In this document: positions 10,468-26,671 of the stretch, in pieces
How the letters are laid out: every line of letters begins with the position of its first letter
Numbering within the stretch: position 1 is the first letter of the stretch
Assembly (NCBI GenBank): GCA_015698045.1
Contig: BLAL01000282.1
Location: forward strand, 96,902-160,901
DNA from: Rhizophagus clarus
Taxonomy: Eukaryota; Glomeromycota; Glomeromycetes; Glomerales; Glomeraceae
Direction: 5' to 3'
Length of the DNA stretch: 64,000 nt
The notes under the pieces: generated by a model
The model's database searches: none
What the model was told of the DNA's origin: nothing
Seen by the model: only the letters and a program-made list of their open reading frames with translations
Translations under genes and position numbers: made by a program

Positions 10468-12685
10468 TTAATGTCTGTTCGATCTTGATTTTGGCTGAGG
10501 CGCATTTTTCTTTATTTCTTTATTTTTGGAATCATTATCTCTGCGCCATTCTTTAAGCAAATTTCTGATGTAATCGACAGCAAATCTAATATCGGATTCT
10601 AGATTGAACCCAAGCTGCTTATACATATTTGTTTTCTCCCAATACTTAGTAAAATCATTTACTAAGTCTTCTACTTTATTTGAGTCACTAAGAGCTCTAA
10701 TAAAAGAAAAAAAACAACATAAATAATAATTTAATATCGAATAAAGTAAAAAGAAAAAAGCTTACTTATTATAATGTTCGCGTTTAAATGCGAGAGTTTG
10801 TTCGGATAATCTTCCGGTTTTCTCGATTAATTCATTATAACGTATAATGGTATCTTTTAACATTGGACGAACTCTTTTATCCTCAAAAAGGAAATATCTT
10901 CTTGTTATTAGGGCTTTTAAGCCCCAGAAAGCCGCTTGGATTTTCTTGTCTTTATCGAATCTATTAATGACGTGACTCATAAATCCAGCGGGATTTACAA
11001 CATTTTCATTATGTCCGAGAGACGCAGCGATTAATTGTTCATAGAACGCATCAGCATAATAACAAGCTGCTTCAGCATAATCACTTGGATTTTCGTTATG
11101 ATCTCCTTGACGTTTTAAGTTGGTCGCTTTTGAAAATAGATCTACATAGCGCTTGTGAGCTTCATTGGACATTTTCATTACTTCTACTTCATCATTTGCC
11201 AAGGCTGATTCTGTAGATGAGTTAGAGGAAGAAACGTTTGAAGATGGTAAATCAGAGTCGGTCTGCACTGCGACTGATACGACATAAGGTGGATCAGTTT
11301 GGACTTCATGAGTATTCATTTCTGCTTCAGCCTGTACAGTTCGAGACACTGTTTGAACGGCCGAGTAATGCTCCGTCTTCCTTTTTTTTGATGCCATTGA
11401 TTTTGAAGACTCATCATTTTCACGGCTACGTTTTGCACTATGCTTTAAGGCAACAATAAATTGTTCTGGCCGTGCTTGTTTTTTAACACTGGCGATTTCG
11501 ACGTTCTCATCCAATTCTACAGCTTTTTCTTTGCTCTTGCCCTTAAGGGCCGGGCGTTTTTGTGGTCGTTTCATAGCGACTTCTTTTTCCTTGTTTCTTT
11601 TGTGGAGGATCTTAATATCTTCCTCCTTAGGGAGAATGAGCCTTTTCCTACCCTTTCTGATATTTTCGTACGTCTATTAATATATTTTGTTTTTTAATAC
11701 AAATGATTTATTTTCACAACACATTTAATACAATAAATAGAAAAACCGATGTTTCCAATAATAATTACTTCAAGTAAAATTTGACATTTAGTCAACGATG
11801 CCGAAATCGATGAGGTATTATTCTCTTGAGCGGGTTTTTTTATTGCCGGTTGTTTTCCTTCTTGTCGACGTTGTTGTTGGTTTGTTTGCGGCTGACTCCT
11901 CCTATAATAATGATTCACGCAATTGAAGTATTAATTAATCAACTGCTAATCGTAAATGATTTATTAACTATTTAAACGTATGATATTGGAACAGTTTCAT
12001 TTAATCGTTAATTATCTTCGTGATATTTAGTTCGATAGAATATATACTACTACTACCTTGCAACCGAGCTCGTTTCACCGTTCTTTTTTGATAAATGGCC
12101 TTGTTCATCCTTCTTTGGCAAGCGACCTTGTTCTTCAAGCACCTTTAGCTCCTTTTCGTTGAAAGAACTTTTACTGGTTAATCCTAAGCTTAAAAGCATA
12201 TTAGCAACTGATAGGTCGACTTTCTTCTCCGATGGTGCAGGAGTTTGGCCGTTTGCTCCAGTATTACTCGTATTGGGAGCAGTCTGTTGTTGTGTACTTC
12301 TTTGCTGTGAATTTACCGATAATCTTTGGGAATGTACCGGCATTTGCGAGTTTCCTCGCTGATAATGTCCTGGTTGCTGGTTGAGGTGATTTACCGGTTG
12401 TTGTGTGATCACTCGAAGTTGTTGTGACTGCTGATTAGTCCAATATTGTGGAGGTGGTGAAGGCTGTGGTGATGGTGGACTTTCTGTAAATGAAGTCCAC
12501 TCGTCAAATTGAGGTATATAATCTGGGCGTAAACAATACCTTCCACGAGAAAGATGCTTTTTAGGGCCATTTGAAAACCGCTTTTTAAGTTCTTTGACTC
12601 TATTAGAAGTTAGTCTGTTAAGATCTGCCAAGAATTTAAGATTATTTTGGTGTATAGAATTTGGATTTTTTGAAAATCCTGACAT
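10468..12685 (-). CDS. AF4/FMR2 (AFF)-like nuclear scaffold protein, about 632 aa
   Basis: Four exons on the minus strand: 12685-12057, 11901-11769, 11673-10766 and 10696-10468; lengths sum to 1899 nt, an exact number of codons. The N-terminal part is Q- and P-rich (SPQPSPPPQY), the middle is lysine/arginine-rich with likely nuclear localisation signals (KRPQKRP, KKRKTE), and the last 220 residues are helical, with AEAACYYADAFYEQL, RRYFLFEDKR and a final helix ending LLKEWRRDN. This order (Pro/Gln/Ser-rich scaffold, then a C-terminal helical domain whose repeats resemble TPR hairpins) recalls AFF proteins, scaffolds of the super elongation complex. The family call rests on pattern only. It shares an 884-bp upstream region with CHD1, another transcription-elongation factor. 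Confidence 0.7.
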
Positions 12686-13569
12686 TGCTATTAAGGACTT
12701 TCGTTAAAAATGTACAAACAATAATATAGGTTACTAGAAAAGCAGTAATCTTGAATGAAGATAACAAACGATAACAATATCTGTGTAATGAACTATATGT
12801 TGGAACAGCTTTAAAGCTAGAAATATAACGTAAAATGGTTTTTGAAAGGTTTCAGTTAAACAAGAAAGATATTTTATAAGAGTAAAAACAGTAAATCAAT
12901 CCCAACAATTATTTGAAGTCTGAAGTATGAAAGTATTAACAACTAATGTTCTGGGAAAGTTTAAAAATCCAAAAAAAAAAATTTCGGCCAGAATACTGTA
13001 AAATTTAACCAGTAATATTTTGTCGCCCTTGAAAATAATCGAACGTAACTTTGGCCAAATGTTTTGGGCTACATTATGGAAAAAAACAATTTTATTTGTG
13101 GTTTTTTATTAGATTATCACTTATGTACACATCCTGGCTCATCTTTGGTATACCGTAATAGAGAAGTTGTTTCAACTTCATTGCACAGTTAATTTCTATA
13201 TTAAGGATCTGAAAATCTAGTCGTTATACGAGAAAAATGATAATTAGGATAACTAATTCAGACACTCGCAAAAAAATATAACTGGCGGTGTTTCGAATAA
13301 TTTAAATACATAATAAAAATATTCACTGCGGAATCATACCAGTGAAAAAATCTACCCATTAAAAAATCAGAAATTTGAAACCTGAATAAATAGGTTGACC
13401 ATCTGAAATTCTAATAGGATTTCCTTAGATTTCTTTTACCGTGACAGTTATCACCACAACCGTCATAGTGTTCTCAAATAATACCTCTCTATATATTAAA
13501 AATAATTAAACTTTCGCAAGCTTAATTGAAAGTCTTTATATACTCTTTGTCTTCTGAATCTCGTCAAAG
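12686..13569. promoter_or_regulatory. Divergent promoter region, AFF-like gene and CHD1
   Basis: Non-coding 884-bp interval between the two start codons, AT-rich, without a clear TATA box that I can assign to one side. The CHD1 side has ACTTTCGCAAGC and CTTTGTCTTCTGAATC just before its ATG. Confidence 0.6.
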
Positions 13570-16500
13570 ATGGCAGGTATGTATCAAGAAACTATATAAA
13601 CGACTGAATAAAGCTTCACCACTCTGGACCTACTAGTTTCATTTATTAAATATTTATATACTGAACGATCAAAAATTTTGCTCTATACTTGTTTTATTAT
13701 AAATATTATACCACGTAAAGTAGTTTACTGTAATAAGCTTCAATAGACATAAGCCAGTTATATCCCACCCATACCTTTCTTTTTATACCCCTTTCACCCA
13801 TTTCTTTTTCCCTATTTTTTTTTACAAATCGTTAATCTATTTTTAGCTTTACCTTTTTCTAATCATACCACTTCAAAATAACTATTTTTCGACTTTTTTT
13901 CGAAAATTCTTTTAATTTTCTCAAATTTTTTCACACACTATATCGACTAGTTTTTATATATTACATTTTATATATCTTTCTTTTCAACACTTACCCTCCT
14001 TTCCTATTCGATCATCTTCGTCACCATCTTCAAGATTACTGATCTATGTGTGACACAACCTCTTCAAATTTTTTGTTTTTATCGTGTTTTTTATTATTAT
14101 TCGCTTCTATAAATCTATATTTTAACCTTTTTAAAGGTTTTACACGTGTGCTTCATCATCTTTTCCTCTAAAGCGCGCGAATACTCTTGTTTTTATCTCC
14201 AATATTTTGCTTTACCTAACATTTTGTTAGAACGTTAGAAATTTAGGAATCTTTCTAAAACGTTCGACAAAATGAGTTGGTTTCTTTACTAACTTATATT
14301 CCTTCATATTTCCTTATAATATTTTCTCTTTTTAGGTTCAGAATTTATGGGACTCGCGGGACTCGACCCTGAGTTATACGGCCTGCGTAGATCTCGGCGC
14401 ACGGCTAATACTACTCGTGCCGTCAGTTACAAAGTGCGATGAATATTTGTGTTATTAATGTGAATTGTTTGTCGAGAATAGTCGTTAATGTTCTTTATTC
14501 TTACATTTTAATATTTTAGTTACCTTCATCCTCAGAAGAAGATACTGATGGCGATGACCTCGGATCTTCTACTACTTCAAGAAAACGTAAGAAGATCGGA
14601 ATGGTCGGCAAGAAAGTTATACCAAAGAAAAAATCAAAAACATCAAAATCTCAAAGTAAGCTTTCAGACATCGCATATTAATCAAGTCACATTGTTCATT
14701 TGGCCTTGATTGCTAGACATAAACTTTGATCGTTCTTTTCATGTCATAACATCATTTTATCTTTTTATTAATAGATTGGGACAATTCTGCTTCTAATACA
14801 AACGATGAAGACAGTGTCTTCGCTTCATCATCCCAAACGAATAAGGACACTTCGTCTGCAAATGACACAGATGACCCAGAATGGCATTCTTCAAAGAAGA
14901 TTTCAACATCAACATCGTCAAGACAAAAAAAGAATACATTCCTTGATGCTAATGACTTCGTTATGGAAAAACGATATTCCAGACGTGCCCGAACAATCAC
15001 GAGTTATAATGAGGACGAAATTGATAAACAACTTGGGTTTGAAGCCTATGAGGATGATATACAAATTGATGAATATGCCCAACTAGAAGAAGGTAAGGAT
15101 GATTAAAAATTTTCAACTATGTTAAGACAGTTTTGTCTTACATTCTATGCTTTATTATTTATTTAGATGAAAATGTAATCGAAAGTATTCATGACATTAG
15201 GAAGGTGGAAGGAATAGGTATGTTACAATACTAATTGATTTTAATAAATTGGTAACAATTTCACGAAGCGTATTTGTTATATTAATTATATTTCTCTAAA
15301 TCAGGAGATGATGAACAACCAGATCCAAAAATAAATATGGAATTCTATATCAAATGGAAAGGTTGGAGTCATTTGCATAATACGTGGGAAACTTATGAAA
15401 ATCTTCGTGGCTTAAAAGGATTTAAGAAGTTAGAAAACTATATCAAGAATTACTTGGCCGAACAGCGAGCATTGCAGGAAAGCCCAGAAGATAAAGAAAC
15501 AATTGATGTCAAGATGGAAATGGCCAGAGACATATTAAAAGATTATAAGACTGTTGAACGAATCATAGCGGTAAAAACCTCGTCCGAGAATTCAACTACC
15601 GAATATTTATGCAAGTTCAAACGCTTACCTTACCAAGACTGTACTTGGGAATCGGCTGATAATGAAATTATAAAAAACGATTTTCAATCGGACATCACCG
15701 CTTTTATTAATCGTAATAATAACACACGAGTTCCTAACAAAAGCAGAATATGCAAGAACCGACCATCATTTAAACCTTTAACATCACAGCCTAGTTATCT
15801 GGTTGGTGGTGAACTTCGAGATTTCCAGCTTACTGGATTGAATTGGCTTGCCCATTTATGGTCAAAAAATTGTAACGGTATACTTGCTGATGAGGTGCAT
15901 ATAGGTTTTTGGTATCAATTTTTTTTTTGTTTATATATCTTTATGATTATGATTTTATTTAGTCATTTATTATTATGATTACAGATGGGTCTCGGTAAAA
16001 CAGTTCAAACGATTTCGTTTCTTTCATATCTTTACCATTCAATGGAACAATATGGACCTTTTTTGGTTGTCGTACCTTTATCAACAATTGGATCTTGGCA
16101 AAATGAATTTCAGACATGGGCACCTGACCTTAATGTTATTATATATACCGGAAATTCACAAAGTCGAGAAGTTATCCGCGAACATGAATTCTTTTTTCCT
16201 TCAAACTCAATGATAAAACGACCGAAGTTTAACGCTCTAGTGACGACATACGAATTCATTTTAAAGGATCGTCAAGAACTCGGAAGTATAAAATGGCAGT
16301 ATTTGGCGGTGGATGAAGCTCATCGGTTAAAAAATAGCGAATCTCAACTTCATGAAGTATTATCAACATTTCATACTGCAAATCGCCTATTAATAACTGG
16401 CACACCATTGCAGAATTCAGTCAAAGAGTTATGCTCATTAGTAAATTTTTTGATGCCAGATTTTGATGAGATCATTGCCGAGATTGATATTGATGCACCT

Positions 16501-19379
16501 GACGCAGAACAAGAATCCAAGATCCGTAGACTACATAAAAGTCTTGAGCCATATATGCTTAGACGCCTTAAAAAGGATGTTGAAAAGTCATTGCCACAGA
16601 AGACTGAAAGGATCCTCAGAGTTGGTTTAAGCCCTTTACAAATGCATTATTATAAGAACATCCTTACGAAAAATTTTGATGTTTTGAATGAAGGAGTCAC
16701 TGGCTCTTCTCAAATGAGTCTTTTGAACATTGCAGTCGAATTGAAGAAGGCAAGTAACCATCCATTCTTATTCCCAAATGCTGAACCTCGTACGGTCCGT
16801 AACGAAGATCAATTACGTGGTCTTGTTACAAACAGTGGAAAGATGGTTCTTTTGGATAAATTATTAACAAGATTAAGAGAGTCCAATCATCGAGTTTTGA
16901 TATTCTCCCAAATGGTTCGAATGTTGGATATCCTAACGGACTATCTTAGATTACGTGGTTATCAGCATCAACGGTTAGATGGAAGCGTTCCATCAGAAGC
17001 TCGTAAAAAGGCTATTGAACAGTTTAATGCTCCAAATTCACTAGATTTTGTTTTTTTGCTGTCGACACGTGCTGGTGGTTTAGGTATTAACCTTAATACA
17101 GCAGATACCGTTATTATTTTCGATTCTGACTGGAATCCACAAAACGATCTGCAAGCGATGGCCAGAGCACATCGTATTGGACAAAAGAATCACGTGAATG
17201 TCTATCGATTCGTATCAAAGGACACAATTGAAGAAAGCGTACTCGACCGTGCCAAACGTAAGAGGGTTCTCGAATATTGTATCATTAAACAGATGGATAC
17301 TTCTGGAAAGAGTATTTTACAAAAGAATCCGAAAAGTTCAAAACCTTCAGATAATTTTAGCCGTGAAGAATTGTCAGTAATTCTCAAGTTTGGTGCTCAA
17401 AACATGTTCAAAGATGAGGGCGCTAAAAAACTTGATGATCTTGACTTGGATGATATATTGGCTCGAGCTGAAACTCATGATACCGTTGGAGATCAGTCAA
17501 GCAGTAGTCTTGGCGGTGAAGAATTTTTAAAACAATTCCAAGTGGCAGACTTTGGTGATGGTGATATGAGTTGGGAAGATATCATTCCTCAAGAAGAGAG
17601 GGATCGTATGGCACAGGCCGCCGCAGAACTTGCTCAAGCCGAAGAGCAAGATGGGTACGACGGTAAAACATCAAAACGCAAAACAGTTCAAGGTGATACT
17701 AATTTGATCGATTCAGATGACGAAGAGCAACAAAAGAAAAAAGCTAATCGTAAGAAGAAGCAAAAAAATCGAAAGAAGAAAAAAGTGAATGACGACGACG
17801 AAGTTCGTCCCAAAAAGTCTAGACATAAACGAAAGGTAGATTCGGGCGAAGAACATTCAGCAGATGAAGTCATAGATGATTCCAACTCAGACTCTGATGA
17901 TGGTCGTGCGAAGAAGAAATCACGTTCACGAAGAAAAAAAGGTGATAACACGAACGGAAGGAGATCAAACGGGAAACGTTACAAACATTCATCGTCTGAA
18001 CATGATGATGACCGTAATATCCAAAAGAGATCAAAATCGAGCCGGAAACATAAAGATTCAGATGATGATGATGAGCTAATAAAGACATCAAAAAGACAAA
18101 AGACTAGTGTGTCATCTTCAGGTTCCTCACGTGAAATGACCCCTAAGGATATACGAGCCTTGATAAAGGGCATTATGAAATATGGTGATATACATCAACG
18201 ATATGAAGAAGTAGTAGCCGAAGCTGGCTTACAAGAAAAGGATCAGCAGCTACTACTTACAGCCTATGATGACCTATATCTAACATGTAAAAAAGCTGTT
18301 GAAGACCACGAAGCATCAAATGAGAACCTTGCCAATCTCCGTGGTAAAGCAATACAAGCCACATATCGCGACGTAGATAAAATTAACGCAGGTGCATTAA
18401 TTCAACGCGTTGCTGACCTTAGAAGTTTGCATGAAAAAACGAGAGGTAAGAATCGGTAATATTTAATTCGTTCGACGAATCTTTAATACTCATTTCTTTT
18501 TTTTTGAAAAAGGCATCGCAGATCTTGCGAGATTTAGGATCACAACACCCACAAAACCGGTCACAAACTGGTTTTCCGATTGGAACCAGCCTGAAGATAA
18601 TTCTCTCGTAGCTGGAATTTATAAACACGGTTTTGGCAATTGGAAAGCTATTCGTGGAGATAAAGAATTGGGCCTGACGGATAAGCTTCCCATTGACGAG
18701 GGTGATGGAGCCCAGCGGACAGCTCTAACGGCCAAGGTTGTCCGAAGGGCTGAATATTTGTTGAAAGTGGTTCGGGAGATAGATGATGAAGAAGAGGAGC
18801 GGGTAATTTTAGAGTTTAAGAATTTTAACTTAATAAAAATATTTATTTAATGAACTGTTCTATTTAAATAGAGACGACTTCGAATTCGTTCTGGCTCTCG
18901 TGGAGATGAAGCAGGGCCATCTACTTCTCGTGATGTCGCTCCCGCTAAGGGAAAGAAGGTAGCGAAACCGACCGTCAATTCAGGAGAGGAGGATACTCAA
19001 GCGCCAAATGACAGAGAGTGCAAAGAGCTTCTGCGCCCAGTCAAGGATAATCTTCAGTGGCTCAAGAAGGTAAAATTTTCTCTTTCATTCATCGTTTTTT
19101 AATAGCTTAAATTAACTTGGTCTTTTTAACATATACTTATAGGAGTCGAGTCAATATTCTGGAAAAGAGAAGGCTCGACTTATCAAGGAGTCACTAAAGG
19201 TTATTGGCGCGAGAATTGGAGAAATCCTCTCCACTAAGCTAGCCGCTGAGAAACCTCGGTGGCAATTTAATTTGTGGCAGTTTGTGACGTATTTCTGGCC
19301 TCGAGAAATCGGAGCAGAAAAATTAATCGACTTATATCGCAAGATGGAGGCTGCAGAAGCTTCAGCTGGATCGTCTTAA
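13570..19379 (+). CDS. CHD1: Chromodomain helicase DNA-binding protein 1 (CHD1), 1461 aa
   Basis: ATP-dependent nucleosome-spacing remodeller. Ten exons: 13570-13576, 14336-14433, 14520-14655, 14775-15092, 15167-15217, 15305-15894, 15985-18445, 18513-18802, 18872-19069 and 19143-19379; total 4386 nt. The protein begins [19 protein letters not shown], then has an acidic Ser-rich N terminus, tandem chromodomains (about 200-330; [10 protein letters not shown] and a second with [14 protein letters not shown]), an SNF2 ATPase (DEMGLGKT split by an intron at about 400, DEAH near 510), helicase C ([19 protein letters not shown]), a lysine/aspartate-rich insert (about 950-1070), SANT-SLIDE ([13 protein letters not shown]) and a C-terminal CHD1 (DUF4208) domain ([10 protein letters not shown]). 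All key ATPase residues are present. The 7-nt first exon followed by a 759-nt intron is inferred from ATGGCAG|GTATGT; the alternative start is the in-frame ATG at about 14348. Confidence 0.95.
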
Positions 19380-19944
19380 GCAGTTTCGCAGTAAAGCAAA
19401 TGAAGGGAGGGCGGTGGGCAAAAAACATATTATTATTAAATTTTTTTTTAAAAACAAAAGAGGGAAAAAGTTGTTTAAAGTAGAAATTAAAATTTTGCAA
19501 TAATTAGCAGAAAAGGACAATGGAATAAACAATCGGTGGGAAATCAAGATTAATTCTGTTGAAATGTAATGTAAAAAAAAGTAGATAGCAAATAGTAGAA
19601 ATATAAAAATTTATGGTGGTAATTCAAGCCACCTTTGTATATTTTATTCATAATTTTTTTTTCGGTTAAATAAACCGAAATTTAATTGTAGATAATATAA
19701 ACAAAAAAATTATAATTATTTAGTATATAGTGTATATTGTTTGGAATATAATTATTATATTGGTTTGGCAGGTGACAAGCCGATTAAAAAAAAAGAATAA
19801 TTTATAATATAGGTTTAATAATTGGTTAATAATTAATAAAATTTGACATCTGATCAGTCGATCACGTTATTTTTCGTTACTTCAAACCAACTTATATTTA
19901 CTGGCTGCTAGAATTTATTATTGTAGCAAAATGAACTTTAAAAG
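19380..19944. other. CHD1 3' region and upstream region of the next gene
   Basis: Non-coding. Contains a small hairpin at about 19660-19681 (TTTCGGTT, 5-nt loop, AACCGAAA) preceded by T-runs, which could mark a transcript end. Confidence 0.5.
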
Positions 19945-20758
19945 ATGCCATTTGGGTTCAAACTCAAACGTAACGATTCGGGTTCAACAACTGGATCGAT
20001 TGACACATCATCTCCGCCTGATAGTCCTGGATTCACACGGAAAAATCCTCTCTCAGAATCTGTAACATCAAACGAAAACAAAACCACGGAAATCCAACCA
20101 AACGAAACAATTGAAAATCTTGAAAGTGATCAAAGGAATGAACAAACTGAAGTAGCTAATGTTACGCAAGAAGAAGAGCTTCCTATCCCTCCGGAGTTTA
20201 TAGACCATTATGCAGATGTTAAAGTCAAATGGCGTAAATTAGATGACGAACCTCTTTTGTATAGGGATAAATACATCGCTATTACGAGGACTTATTTATA
20301 TATTTTTAACTATTATATTCCTGACGGGAAAGATAAATCTATTCCAATGACAAGTATCAAAAACATTCAAACTGATAAAGAAGCAAATTTATCCGATATG
20401 TCATATCAAAAATGGTAAGCAATTATAATTTAACAATAATTAATTTTCTTACATCAAAAGAAGTCATCTAATTTACATATTATCGTTATGAAGGGGAGCC
20501 GGCTCAATAGATCTTTGGGTAATATATAAATTATATACACGTCTCATTAGTTTAAAATGATTGCTAACCCAAATTCTTTCATTTTTGATATAGTGGGCAA
20601 AAGATCTGGGAAGATGGAAAGGTCATGACTTGTGTGTTATTGTCACTGTTGACCATGGGTGGGTCAAGAGGAAAGGGTTTACTTTAGAAAATGCTGAGGG
20701 TTTATATGTATTGAAAAAAACCTGGAAAACTGCAAATGGTGAACCATTTGAAGAATAG
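19945..20758 (+). CDS. Small PH-like domain protein, 219 aa
   Basis: Three exons, 19945-20414, 20494-20518 and 20594-20758, totalling 660 nt. The first 85 residues are Ser/Thr/Asn/Glu-rich and probably disordered. Residues from about 88 on form a compact domain with alternating strands (KVKWRKLDDEPLLYRDKYIA, TYLYIFNYYIP, SIPMTSIKNIQ) ending in a helix (LENAEGLYVLKKTWKTA), which looks like a pleckstrin-homology-type fold. The middle exon is only 25 nt. An upstream ATG at 19931 opens a different, overlapping frame, so translation may depend on leaky scanning. No named family recognised. It converges on DBP2, 210 bp apart. Confidence 0.75.
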
Positions 20759-20968
20759 ATTTTCTTTATCTATAACGTCTATAATAAAAAAATCTACTAA
20801 ATGTTATTAAAAGCTGAACTTTAATTATACAAATTTATCCCATTTGAATTTAATTTTGTTTATTGATTTTGTATGATTACTTCTAATAATATAATAGCTA
20901 AAATCATGTACATTCGTTATAAACATTACACCCGCGCTATTACAACTCCGCAGTACCAAGAATTATTA

Positions 20969-24102
<3,134 letters not shown>

Positions 24103-24907
24103 TTTTAGTTTGTATAGAAGAAACAAAAAAAGGTGGATTAATAACAATCGCACTAACGAGTTTATGATTTCGTTTGTTATGAAATTTTTTGTACTGTACT
24201 TAACTTAGTTAAATGCTCACGTGATTCAAATATTATTTGTGTAACATTATACAATCGGATTCGCTTCGCCAAGCTAATTTAATTGTAGTTGGAAAAATTC
24301 TTATTGAGGAATTTCGGTAGCTCAATATTTTTAAATAAAAAATTTTTATGGATGTTGGCTGTTTCATCTCGATTCAGTTATCAATGTTGCATATTCACCA
24401 AAATGGCGATATTTCTTTCAGTGGTATATGATAAAGTTCTTTATTAAAAGGTTAATTATAATATAATATAAAAAAGATATAAAAAGAAAATTAATGTCTA
24501 TAGTTTTCAAATATAATTTACAAATGTATAAATAACAGATAAAATACAAAACGAACATGACATGAATTAGTTTCAAAGTATTCAATAATAAAAGAAGTTG
24601 GCCTGATATTATTTCGAAGAAAAATTTCATTTTATCATTTATAAACCTCTTTGAAATATTTTCTATATCATTCCGTTAATCAATTCTCATTCATTTCAAC
24701 CTTTTTTTTGATAAAGACTTTCAATTCCATCATTTTAAATAATATTTTGGACAAGGAAAGAGAAAGAGTTATACCATTAGTTACATCATTAACATTTGTA
24801 TGGCAGGAACTTTGTTGTGATAATCGTTTGTGAAGATTGTTTAATTGTTTTCACTGATTAAGTATTGAAAGCAACATATTATAGACAAAGGCAAATGACG
24901 ATCATTT
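24103..24907. other. DBP2 upstream region and homeobox gene 3' region
   Basis: No coding ORF of quality. A CTCACGTGATT (E-box-like) sequence lies at about 24218, some 115 bp upstream of the DBP2 start codon. Confidence 0.5.
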
Positions 24908-26124
24908 TTAGAGGTGTTTTGGATCCTGCGTGTTAGGCTCGAATATATTAGAAGTTGCTTTTTGTTGTGTGTGTTGTGTGTCCAAAAACCATGTAGAAGT
25001 TTGTTTATTATTGATTGGATAGCCAGTGTTGAGAATGTTTGACATGTTTAAAAGGTTAGCCATACTATTAGTTGGTGGGAGAGTTACAATTCCTAAAGGT
25101 TCAGATAAATTGAAACGGAAGGAATCATCTTGTGCAATTTGAAAAAGGTTATTGTCGGAAAAACACGATGACGCTTGTAAAGGAATAGCTTCAAATTTAT
25201 TTATGTATTTATTTATTTTTTATAAAAAAATAAAAAATAAAATGTTAGTAAAAGTAAATAAAAATAATTAAAGAAGATAACACCATTACTTTGTCCGTTC
25301 GTAAGACAGCTATTAAGCATGAGATCGCAAACAGATTGGTCATCGATTTCTACAGTTTTCAAATAAGTGTTCCAATAATCATCGTTGCAACCACTTTTTT
25401 CGCATTGAATTAGTCCATTCATAACTTCATTATTATCATATTCATTTTTGTCTAAATGAAAAAATTGTGAAACATAAGAATTAATGGGATTTCTGTTTGA
25501 AAATTTTTGTCCTTCAAGTGAAGTGCAAAGGTTAGATGTTAATGCAACAGACAAATTTGGCGTAGTCCCGGATGGCTTGGACAAATTTGCGCAATTGTTA
25601 ACAAGGTGCTTTGGAGTTGAATTATGTGGTGATGTTGAATTATTTGTAAGTGTTAAAGAAAGATGTTGATTCATATTTTCCGGGCAATAATCTGCGACCA
25701 AAGTTAATTTTTTTGATACATTATTTTTTGCTGCATTTTTTGATTCTAATGCATCTCTTTTGACTTTCGCTCTACGATTTTGAAACCAAACTTGAATTGC
25801 ACGTGAGGACATATTTAGTTTTTGAGCTAATTGAGCACGTGTTGTTGAATCAGGTTTTTGTACATTCTCAAAAACATTATTCAACACGTTTGTCTCTTCT
25901 TCGGTGAGGCGACGACGACGTTTCACTTGACGATAATGAGGTGGATAATGATAAAGATGACTGCTCAAGGCGATAGACGATTGTTCAGGAAGCGAAGTTA
26001 CGTTTAAACTAAGACCACCTTTTATGTCTTGATTTACAAATTCATGTTGATTTTGATATAATGAATAATGGTGCCTTTCTCCTGTGAAATTCAGACCATT
26101 ACTGTTTATATTCATCATTACCAT
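24908..26124 (-). CDS. Homeodomain transcription factor, 373 aa
   Basis: Two exons, 26124-25284 and 25188-24908, totalling 1122 nt. The homeodomain spans about residues 66-125: it opens with KRRRRLTEEET, helix 1 contains VLNNVFENVQKPD, and recognition helix 3 is AIQVWFQNRRAKVKRD with the invariant W, F, N and R. The rest is Asn/Ser/Thr-rich and probably disordered. The spacing indicates a typical rather than TALE-class (three-residue extended loop) homeodomain. The acceptor of exon 2 (TTTGAAG) is weak but the joined frame stays open to TAA. Target genes cannot be read from the sequence. Confidence 0.92.
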
Positions 26125-26671
26125 CTGCAGTAAAAATTTGGTCTGGATGAAAGAAAAGTGTGGTTATCATTAAATATAGAGCGAAAATTTACTGTCACCA
26201 AAAGAAAAACGAAAGTTGAGTTCGTGGCTTTTGTACCAACTGCGCCCTTAAGTCGACGCGTTTCATTTAAACACATTAGGAGAATAAATAATAAAGAAAA
26301 CAAACTTTTTTTATTTATTTCACTATGACGAACGTTAAAAAAAATTTTATTTAAATGAATATATATAATTAAGTCCTTGTATCTGTCTGTTTTTTTAATG
26401 AGATTATAATAAGGAAATTTAAAGAAATACAATTTGATTGCTTATGTCAAATTTAACTTTGCATAATTTTCAGTACACTGATTACGATATATTAACTATT
26501 AGTATAATTTATTTTTTGCATGAATTTTTCCCATAGACAATCATTATGCACATACAGGCTTATCAAGGTGACGTGAAAAATAAGATCAAACCTAAATTAT
26601 GTAATCACGTGTAATGTGATACATTACTTCTAATATAAATGAAAGAAATGAATGGAAAAAAGGGTACAAAA
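26125..26671. other. Upstream region of the homeobox gene
   Basis: Non-coding; a short minus-strand ORF here is stop-rich nearby and has no coding signature. A palindromic CACGTG lies at about 26605 (AATCACGTGTAATGTG). Confidence 0.5.

Noticed and set aside
26118-26432. 104-codon minus-strand ORF upstream of the homeobox gene
   Set aside because: Low-complexity composition, overlaps the start of the homeobox gene in another frame, no splice support.
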